Assembly: GCF_964340395.1 (NCBI RefSeq)
Contig: NC_135552.1
Span: 5,825,994-5,889,993, forward strand
From: Glandiceps talaboti
Lineage: Eukaryota > Hemichordata > Enteropneusta > Spengelidae
Length of the DNA stretch: 64,000 nucleotides
Reading direction: 5' to 3'
In this document: piece by piece, positions 46,530 to 64,000 of the stretch
How positions within the stretch are numbered: the first letter of the stretch is position 1
Layout: each line of letters opens with the position of its first letter
Notes under the pieces: generated by a model
Databases searched by the model: none
What the model was told of the DNA's origin: nothing
The model's input: only the letters and a program-made list of their open reading frames with translations
Translations under genes and position numbers: made by a program

Positions 46530-47437
46530 CATTAAAGGTAAAAGTTGTAGGAACAAACTTCACAAGAGAGGTGCGTATTATTATGGTTGATATATGTATC
46601 ATCTTATACGAAATTTGAAGCTTGCATTTTAAAGATACAACCTAGTTACCTAAAATAATTAATTATGCAAATCTTTCATTAAAACTGACAAAGCTATATC
46701 AAATATTTTATAGGACATATCCGCTTTGTTATGGTTAACGTATGTACTAAATTATATTGAAATTCAAGTATGCAGTCTTAAGATATAGCCTAATTACCGA
46801 AAATATTTAATTATACAAATTATTTACTAAATCTTCAAACAAAATCAACAACCTTTATAGGAGATATTCACTCTGTTATGTTTAACGTATGTACTAAATT
46901 GTATTGAAATTGAAGTATGCAGTCGTAAGATATAGCCTAATTACCAAGAATCATTAATTATGCAAATTATTCATTAACACTGAAAGGGACATCAACAAAC
47001 TTGATAGGACATACGTGTTTTCTCATGGTTAGCGTATGTACTAAATTATGTTGAATATGAAGGATGTATTCTTAAGATATAGCCTAATTACCAAAAATAA
47101 TTAATTATGCAAATTATTCGTTAACGCTGTAAGGTACATCACCAAATTTTATAGGACAAATGTATGTTGTTGTGTTAACGAATATACTAAATTATATTGA
47201 AATTGAAGTATGCAGTCTTAAGATATTGCTTAATTAGTTGATTTCATTGATATGCAAATTTCTCTAATTAAACATTAACAAATCTGGCTCAAAACCGGTC
47301 TAGCCATTACCCTAAAGATTATATATTCCAAATTTCATTACAATTGAGCCAGCCGATGTTTAGAAAATGATGACACAGACAGACAGACACACAGACAGAC
47401 ATTCCCCATGTAATACCTCCCGTACCCTTACGGGAGG
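46530..47437 (-). repeat. Tandem-repeat-cored element, inverted copy
   Basis: Reverse complement of the 2.8-4.8 kb family, with about five units, an ACAG microsatellite and the hairpin CCTCCCGTA/TACGGGAGG at 47416-47437. The right flank AATTATGAAGCATGAACATA matches 39740-39760, where no element is present, so the insertion edge falls at about 47438. It lies in intron 1 of GNAT unit 4. Confidence 0.75.
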
Positions 47438-48349
47438 TAATTATGAAGCATGAACATACGTTTATCATCAAATTTCAATTGAAAATGGGGTCAACACTAT
47501 ATCAAAATTGAAACAATTTAGAATCCATCCCGTTCAACCAGAAACAACTATAACTTTGAATATGTATGTTGTTCAAAAACATTCTTTTATAATTTCCAAA
47601 GGACTAGACCGTGAAAAATGACATACGGTAAAGTTTAGAGAAATATCAAGAACTTTGATTTTCAGGTAAATTTAATTGAAATTCGAGTTTTCACAATCTT
47701 ACAGGAACGTCGGAACAGAATGTCTCATTAATGTTATTAATGCGGTGTGTAGTCCAATTAGCGACAACAGAAACATTCTAAATCCGAGACAATATTTTAA
47801 AAAAAAATTTTCGAGGGGAAATTAAGGTGTGTCATACGGCTAATGATGACCTCCAAAGAAAAAATGGTGAGACAAGTTAGCAAGATTCTAAATTCAAAGT
47901 GGCCGGTTTTTGAAATTAACAGAGAGAGACTACTACCTAAAAACTGATTTAAAAAAAATCCAAATGCGTCATATTTTGAAAACTTATCAAACCCTTGGTC
48001 CCTTGATTGCTATACCTTCGCTTGTTCTGATAGGCAAAATTGAATCATTGCTAAAAAATATGGAATCTGCGTAGCGGAAAGGAGCTTATTGTTGAATAGG
48101 TGAATAGGGAAAGAAAAGATAACACCGAAAACACATTCTTTCAAAGTTGTGTTGTGCACAAGTAAATTTCTCGTTTATATTCTGGTTTGCAAAAAGTTAG
48201 AATTCATCATTAACGTTGTAGTGAAACATAAACATTGGTTCGATGGTAAATGTTTAGCTGATCATAAAATTAGAACAATATAGAATGTTTATCTACTGAA
48301 ACATTGCTGGTAGAATATTTATATCGACTTTAAGGGTCCCAATACATAC

Positions 48350-48552
48350 AATACATACATACATACATACATACATACATACATACATACATACATACAC
48401 GACAGTCATCAGAGTATGACACAGACAAAGCTAGAGACTGCCAACAAGCCAGCCAGAATTAGAAAAGGAGCTACACACATGGGGAGACGAACAGACAGAG
48501 AGACAAACAGTCAGTCAGTCAGTCAGTCATCCAGTCAGTCAGTCAGTCAGTC

Positions 48553-48585
<33 letters not shown>

Positions 48586-48620
48586 GGCATAGACACAGAC
48601 ACAGACACAGACACAGACAG
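48350..48620. repeat. Compound microsatellites (ATAC)n, (AGTC)n, (AGAC)n
   Basis: ATAC repeats at 48355-48399, AGTC at 48509-48554, AGAC at 48553-48585 and ACAGAC at 48595-48620. These lie within unit 4 intron/flank sequence. The Cys/Val/Leu open frame across them is an artefact. Confidence 0.93.
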
Positions 48621-48674
48621 AGCAGAGGATGACAGAGAAAGCTAGAAACTGAGAGGCAGCCGAAGTCGACGATT

Positions 48675-48900
48675 TTGAGATGTCAAATGTTTCTCGTGGT
48701 ATTTGAGCACATGTCCTCACATAATCAAGCCACATGTTTAAACTGTTTGTTACAGAGAGTGAGCAGCAACTCCTAAATAACTTTGTGGAGTGAGGTGTCA
48801 AATGTCCCTTGTGGTATTTGAGTACATGACCTCACGTAATTAAGTCATGCATTGTTATGTGTTTGTTACAGGAAGCGGGTAGCAACTCCCATGCAGCAAT
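48675..48900. repeat. Tandem duplication, about 117 bp
   Basis: GATGTCAAATGTTTCTCGTG (48678 on) recurs as GGTGTCAAATGTCCCTTGTG (48795 on). Both are followed by GTATTTGAG, CACATG/TACATG, CCTCAC, GTTTGTTACAG and GCAGCAACTCC/TAGCAACTCC. Confidence 0.7.
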
Positions 48901-50339
48901 TTAATATTCATATTATGGAAAATATATTAAGTAATTTAAGTGTGTCTGATAATATGGTCATATCCCGAATAGGTAGATTTCAGTTCAATAGTCTTTGGTG
49001 CAGGCGTGATTTGAATTTTGGAAACTGCTACTCAATCATGTTATTAGGCAGGATGAAATGTTGACGAAATGTCTTGTCGGTTATTAAAAACTGAGATAAA
49101 TGTTTCTTACCTGACAGATGCGAATAGTCGCAACTGATCTACTAGAATAGATTGTTGGAAACGAGGCACAAAGTATCGAAATATTGATCCATAAAATCGA
49201 TTTCCAAATGTGATTTTGCGGGCTGTCATGTGGTTGAGTAGAGCTGCCATGTTGTGTGGTTCACTGAGCGAATTACTACCTAGGATCGTATGTACTATGA
49301 TGATCATATAAATGAGACGAGGGTATAAGAGGTTGAAATGTGTGACGTGAGAATAATTAATGGCACAAGCCGTAAGACGTGGCGGCAGGGGTTGTACATG
49401 TAGAGAACATAATATGCTGTGTATCTCAAGTTAAGAAGGGCCATTGAGAGCTGTGCCAATTAGTAACTCCCCTCCGCCAGTTAACGTTGATATACATTAG
49501 CATAATGGCTGTGTTACCTTTGTTATTTGCATATTTCCTATGATAATAGCCTAGGTATGTGTTTTATGCAATAAAGTAAGAACACCCTTCCATACCATGG
49601 CCGCAACTCATTGATCTTCCAAAGGCCGCCCTCGCGTCATTAATGCTGCAAAAAAAATCTCGGACAAGGCATCAGAATATCTCTAGTAGAGTCCTTTGGC
49701 GCGTTTTAATAATTCACCAGCCAAAATCGACTTTCGATCGTTAGCATCATACGAGATACAGTGACAACGCATAGTACTATTCATAACTGTATGAAATGTT
49801 AATATGAAAACGCATGAAAAATCCCAACTTTGATTAAATTTAACAACAATTAAAAGTAGGTGAGACGCGAAATGAACATCATTGACGTGTTTCGTCTACT
49901 GTCTCGACTGTGACCTTACTCACTAGTGGGAAAAACTGAACTTGTTTCGGGAAATCGGTACACCTATCTGCCACACAAGCTTTATTTATAAAATTTTACA
50001 AAATGTGGTATGACTTTCATTTGTTGATGGGCTGGAAACAAAATGAGAATAGATTTTGTATTTGATTCGATAAAGCCGTGTCGTAAACCCTTGAAATCGT
50101 ATAGTAACATCAAGAGCATGATGTTGACAGTGACACGTGTGAACGGCTGGCGACCATAGACAGACAGCCCAGACAGAGCCATTGCATTTGCACCAGAACA
50201 GACATGGACGGGATCCTGTTGCATTATGTTGACAATGAAATGAGAACGAACGTTACAGCTGGTGACTATACTATTGACAGCCATTTCATGTGAGCATGGT
50301 CAGACATGGGGAACTAACTTTCTTTGCAAATCAGAAAGT

Positions 50340-51200
50340 GATTAGAATAAAATAGTTATGCAAAACTATAAAAAAAATCTCAAATTTTTATACTTAAGGT
50401 ATTGATTGATTACAGAAAATCCTTAATTATGCAAAACAATAATCTAGCTTTTGATCAATGTATGCACCAATTTATCCATTGTATTCTCAAATAATTAATT
50501 ATACAAATGACTGATTATAATTTAAAAACTACACCAGTGTACTATATCAATACATGTATCACATTATATGAAATTATGAAGTATGCATTCTTAAAATATA
50601 GCATAGTTTCTGAAAATTCGTAATTATGCAAATTATGAATACGAAACACTACAAGAAAGATTTACATCAACAATCATTTGACAACATGTGCGCATTGTTA
50701 GATTGATGTATGCACCAAACTATATTGAATTTGAAGCGCATTCCTAAGATAAAGACTAATTACTGAAAATTATTAATTACGCAAATGACTAAATTTAAAA
50801 CTAGTAGCTACATCAACAAACATTTCAGAACATGTGCAATTAGTTATGTTTGAAGTATGTTCCAAATTATATTGAATGTGAAGTGAGCCCTTTTAAGATA
50901 TAGGGTAATTATTGAAAACGAAAAAGCTGTATTTGATATGTGGACCCTGGTATCATGAATGTATGTATCACATTACATAGAACTAATTAAAGCTTGCACT
51001 CTTCTCATATAGCCTAATTACTGAAAACTATTAATTATGCAAAGTACTCATTAAAACTAGCAAGCTTTCAGGATATGTGTGCATTGGTATATTTAAAATA
51101 TGTATTTAATTTGAAAAAAAGCATTCTTAAGATATAGCCTAATTACTGAAAACAATCAATTATGCAAATGAGTCATTACAATAACATTATAGGGCACATG
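50340..51200 (-). repeat. Tandem-repeat-cored element, inverted, without hairpin end
   Basis: Repeated AATTATGCAAAT, AGATATAGCCTAATTACTGA and TATATTGAATTTGAAG phrases, reverse complement of the family at 2.8-4.8 kb. It is absent from the corresponding place in block A, so it inserted after the duplication or was lost there. Confidence 0.68.
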
Positions 51201-52532
51201 CACTTTTTTATCACACTTAGAAAAGTTACAATATATTGCTCTTTAAGTACTCAACTACAATACAGGGAACCTTGTACATCCTAGCACTAGGACGTCCTAC
51301 ATGTAGTGCTAGGAAGAAGAGCACAGCTATAGACCAGCTATGTGCCTCGTTAAAGGGTATAATTTTCCACAGCTCTGTACATGGTTGTCAAAAAATATGC
51401 CTCTTGCATGGATGTCGAATACCGCCTCTGTGCCACAATGTTTTGCACATCCCAATACCATAGCTGTGTGCTGCACACCTGCAACACAGTTATCATGCAT
51501 GTCCAAGTAACAGCTACGGTGGAATGATACCCTGTAGCAACCCCTTTGTTCCTAACCGAATGGCATTGCTCACACTGTCGGTACATGGTTGTAGGAAATA
51601 CCACTATTACAGCAATGTTGACATAGCTTGTGCATAGTTATGGGAAATACCTACGTTAACATAGTTGGTAAATGGCGGTGGGAAAAAGCGTGTGTACATG
51701 AATGTAAAAAAAACCCTATTGCTATTTTTAACATCCATGCTACATTGATGTTGGCATACCGGTTGCATATCTGTCAAACCTAGGCATGTTACACCAAGTC
51801 TGTTGGCCAGAGCTGTTACATGGATATTGTACATGTATATAACTGGTACAGCCCCCGTGGCTCCACTGAGCCTTTGGTACAGCTATTTGCACAATCTTGT
51901 TCTAGGTATGTAAATGTTACAGGGTTGTGCAAGGTTCGCTGTAAAGATGGCCCTGAGCACGAACCCCTAGCTTACCCAAGGAGTGCAAACTTTCTTTAAT
52001 ATTAATCATAACATATATCCAAAACACAAAGAGAGAAACTTTCATTTATTTCTGAAATATCTTTTATTAACATTTAAGAAACATAATTCATTCTGTTCAA
52101 AAGTTTTTTTTTCAGAAAGTTGCTGAGCCATATGACATAGCTGAACTTCATTGGGATGTGCGGTTATGTTACCTATTTCCTCAAACCTATAAATTAATCA
52201 TCAAAGTAGGACTGTTAAGTGTTCACAAAGGTTAAATAAGAGACTAAACAACTGAATCTTCATGCAAGTATAATAGTATCATAAAGTAGTATTTATTTTT
52301 AAGTTAAAGTTTAGTTGGAAAGTATAGACATTGCGTAGAATGACATGCACGTCTCTCTTATGCTTTGTAGTTGGTACCATGGCTTGCCTCCCTAAAGTGT
52401 AAATTCTGAACCCATTTAGAATTCAGTATATATGAATAACAATTAACTATATGGTAAATAGAAAAAATTAATGTAGTATAAACTCAAGTGGTTAAGACTG
52501 TATTCACAGTTGATACAATTAGGAAACAATAC

Positions 52533-61081
<8,549 letters not shown>

Positions 61082-61445
61082 GTTGCCTAGCTTCATTGAA
61101 CTGAATTGGTGGCAAGGGTCATCCAGGATCACTTTCAGTATCGTATGTCAGACATGTGTAAAAACATGGAATCACATTATAGACTTTCAAATACTACCAG
61201 AAACTCAACACCATATCTCACATTAGAAGTAAATTTGTATCAGCTAGAATTATCAACATCTCAGTAGTAAATACAAAAACTGTGATCACTGAAGGAGTGA
61301 AGATTTTCCGTTGAAATTTGGTTAGAAATGTGAAAATTAAGTTTAGCAATCGCATTCAATCACTTGAATAGTAATATGCATGCAAATGATACTCTCATGT
61401 ACATCAGAAATAGGATAGTAGCATATGAAAATATGGGCACGAAAA

Positions 61446-61563
<118 letters not shown>

Positions 61564-61569
61564 CATTTG

Positions 61570-63820
61570 TCCGTTATGAAAATAAGTTGATGTAGTTCAA
61601 GAAGAAGACGAATAGGAACATAAGTTATTCTCTTCAACATTCAACCACCACATGTAAAAGTGTGGACTGGTAAGTCATAAGATTGATCTGGATATGACGT
61701 AAAAATCGACAGCAGCAAATAATGTTTGCTATGCACATTCTGAAAAGTTGATTTTTCACTGATACTTCTGGACATTCTGTTTTGAATAGTCAATCATGTA
61801 CGTTGCATCATGTATAGCCAAAAAAATGAAACCTATTGGCAATATTAATTTAATGAAACAATATTAAAAGCTACATTAACAATAGAGATAAAAGCTCCTT
61901 CAAAAATCAAATTTCCAATCATAAACTAATATCTTGTAATCTAAAATATCAAATTGTAATTGAAATATGCTAAATCAGGATATCTACTATGAATTGTATT
62001 TGCTTCCATAGATTTATCAGTACATTATAAAAACTAATGCATGTTAAATGATTTACTAGAAATATCCAGAATATATAAAGGATTATTTTTATTTAAATAA
62101 AAAGTTTTAAAATTTCTCCAAAATGTAACATACACATAAAATATACTTCAAACCTTGGGCACTATGTTAATTTATTGTAAGTAATAAAAAACGCCCCAGT
62201 TATATGGCATCAACATCGAAGGTAGCCAATAATTTTCGCTGAACACATTATATTACATGAAATTCGACTTTTTCACAATCTTACAGGCCTTTCTGAATAG
62301 GACGACTAGCTAGTTTATATTCATTACCGAACATTGCATCACGTACAAGAAAATATTTGGAAACCTATATGTAATTCACACACACATAAAAAACATATTA
62401 AAAGTTAAATAAAAGTGATGACTATTTTTACTGATTTTTACATTTTCTAAAAAACGGCAGGATTACTTCGAACGAAATTTGGTGGACGTGTTCAGTAATG
62501 TAATGGGCAAGAACTGATTACGCTTTGGTAAACATCCCATGAATATTAATGAGCAATTTGCATAATTTTCGGTAATGTACGTCACCCATCACACATGTCG
62601 CACACGTGTGCCGAAGAAATTAAAGGCTACCCTCAGTGGTCATTAGCTGGTTAGTCGTGCAAGTGTCGAGGTTATCAGCACATCGCATATCATTCGTGCC
62701 AACCTTGTCAGTGATATTCAAAGCATTGGGTAAGTAATGGTACAGCTTTGCATGTTAACATGTTTTGATGATGACTTTTATTTCAACTAAAATGTTACAT
62801 GGAGACTATTACATTAGAACGCTAAAAATAACTGGCCATTTTCGGCACTCACTGGGGCCGGAGAGAACTTCAAATATATATACCTTGCCATTTGAGGCAT
62901 GCCACTTTGATCTCTCAAATTAAAATATATTTGCAATAGACTACTTTTAATTTATTACAATAGGAAGCGTTGCCATACGGTTGCAGTATAAATGTCATAT
63001 AAAATCAAAGTTCATTATTTTCCAAGCTGGGTTGATCAAAAATTTAATAAGCTGAGTGAGAATATGTGACTCTCAAAATACATTTCAATAGCTATATTTT
63101 AAGGATGCACACTTCAAATTCAATACTAAACAACACACCTTTTTGATTTACTTTAATTTGATTTATTTCCACCAAAACAAGAAATTAAAAACAATGCAAA
63201 AAGTAAGTATCACTGATAAGAAAATGTTCTTCTACATGGTGTGACAACCAAAGAAATACTTCACTTTGAACCAATCTACACCATGGTCCTGACAAATATG
63301 TGAAGTAACTAAATACAAATGGCACATATAAATGATAAATAAATAATAAATACACATACTTATTTACGTTTGTCTAACACATATTACAAATAAACAATTC
63401 TAAACAAAGAAAAACATTATAGCACAAAGAACCACAAAGCTAAAACAAATGAAATAATGACAACACACAACAATATTTACATCATGATCTTTATAGCAAT
63501 GGGTAACTAACAATCAGTGAGGAAAAATATCTAATTGCACATGTTCTGTTGTATTCCATCAAATCTCTGTAAGAATATCAAAACTTTGCCCTTACGGAAG
63601 GCATTCAGTTTAAATCTGGTATCAAACTGTCAAATATTCAAATTGCAGTAGTACAAACTCAAGTGACTATGTCTGCATTCACAGTTGATGATATCACTAC
63701 TAGTAGTGTATGTACTAACACGAATGGACTCAAATATTCATATTATATGCAAATTATGTAATGGCGTTTACACAATAATGAATCTTTGAGTCTATCAAAA
63801 GTACTGTAAAAATACAGTCT
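61570..63820. repeat. No gene recognised; fragments of the tandem-repeat-cored element
   Basis: 62430-62575 matches the post-hairpin part (CATTTTCTAAAAAACGGCAG, AATTTGCATAATTTTCGGTA). 63500-63619 matches the 3' end (CCTTACGGAAGGCATTCAGT then TTAAATCTGGT, also seen at 4797 and 41873). The rest is AT-rich with no credible coding frame. Confidence 0.5.
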
Positions 63821-63824
63821 GGAT

Positions 63825-63987
63825 ACTAGTCGTTGGGTTTGAATCCAATATGGTACATTTCGGTGCTTTTTACGTCATTCTAACAGGTGGGGGATTACTC
63901 ATTTGTGTGCCAACAACTGTTGGTTCATGATTCGGCATTTCGCTAGACGGCGTGAAGATATCTTCAGATTCAAACCCAATGGCTAGT
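63825..63987. repeat. Inverted repeat of about 163 bp (MITE-like)
   Basis: Left arm ACTAGTCGTTGGGTTTGAAT (63825 on) is the reverse complement of the right arm ending at 63987 with two differences in 21 bases. Each arm contains GGGTTTGAATC, which resembles a Pol III B box. About 120 bases lie between. It may extend beyond, with TAGTCTA-like bases near the window end. Confidence 0.7.
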
Positions 63988-64000
63988 CACTAGACTATGT

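Larger units (their letters stand above)
44861..49250 (-). pseudogene. GNAT N-acetyltransferase, tandem unit 4 (frameshifted)
   Basis: Exon 1 49111..49250 (140 nt, starts MAALLNHMTARKITFGNRFY) and exon 2 46277..46437 (161 nt) are open. Exon 3 44861..45578 is 718 nt, 13 short of its paralogues. The deletion at about 45351, where unit 5 reads TGGTCAACATTTCC, breaks the frame after HIDSEIEVMA and truncates the protein before the second GNAT domain. That domain remains open in another frame (YDEQV, ILGYIVVWP, IMPLYAN, LAIPSPN), so the damage looks recent, or is an assembly error. Confidence 0.75.

Overview
This is a eukaryotic window, most likely from an invertebrate animal. Genes are split by GT-AG introns, about 35-40% of the sequence is recognisable repeat, and there are long AT, AG and tetranucleotide microsatellites. 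It also holds fragments of several retroelement classes (Ty3/gypsy, APE-type non-LTR, Penelope-like). A selenocysteine-type deiodinase-like gene, a mitochondrial-leader GNAT family and Penelope/hammerhead sequences would fit a marine invertebrate, but I cannot name the species. All calls rest on reading the sequence; no database search was run.

Layout. (1) 0.4-1.3 kb: 5' part of a GNAT acetyltransferase gene on the minus strand. (2) 2.3-4.8 kb: tandem-repeat-cored element. (3) 8.4-9.0 kb: 47-bp minisatellite. (4) 10.8 kb: hammerhead-ribozyme-like motif between AT tracts. (5) 11.2-15.9 kb, plus strand: a four-exon deiodinase-family gene whose second exon has an in-frame TGA at the selenocysteine position. 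Its 3' region carries a SECIS-like nested stem-loop at 15739-15813, followed by AATAAA at 15864. (6) 19.7-61.1 kb, minus strand: four further tandem copies of the GNAT gene, each with exon 3, exon 2 and exon 1 in ascending coordinates. Counting the partial copy at the left edge there are five units, plus one spare broken first exon. The introns hold a degenerate gypsy element (24.3-27.9 kb), a degenerate non-LTR retrotransposon (33.5-37.2 kb) and Harbinger-like elements (37.2-38.2 and 57.7-59.3 kb). They also hold a Penelope-like endonuclease fragment (59.4-59.7 kb) and two near-identical hammerhead cassettes (60.1-60.9 kb).

The GNAT genes share exon lengths (140, 161 and 731 nt) and intron phases (2 and 1). 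The predicted protein is 343 residues: a basic, hydroxylated N-terminal leader resembling a mitochondrial presequence, a GNAT fold split by intron 2, and a C-terminal YitH-like (Acetyltransf_18-type) GNAT domain. Unit 3 is intact. Unit 5 is intact with two extra residues. Unit 4 has a 13-bp frameshifting deletion. Unit 2 has intact exons 2 and 3 but a broken first exon. Unit 1 leaves the window.

The most notable content is functional RNA. There is a deiodinase-like selenoprotein gene with a candidate SECIS, and four hammerhead-type motifs of two sequence families. Two of these sit in a cassette, one copy of which is flanked by an 11-bp direct repeat, pointing to a small mobile ribozyme-bearing retroelement related to Penelope-like elements.
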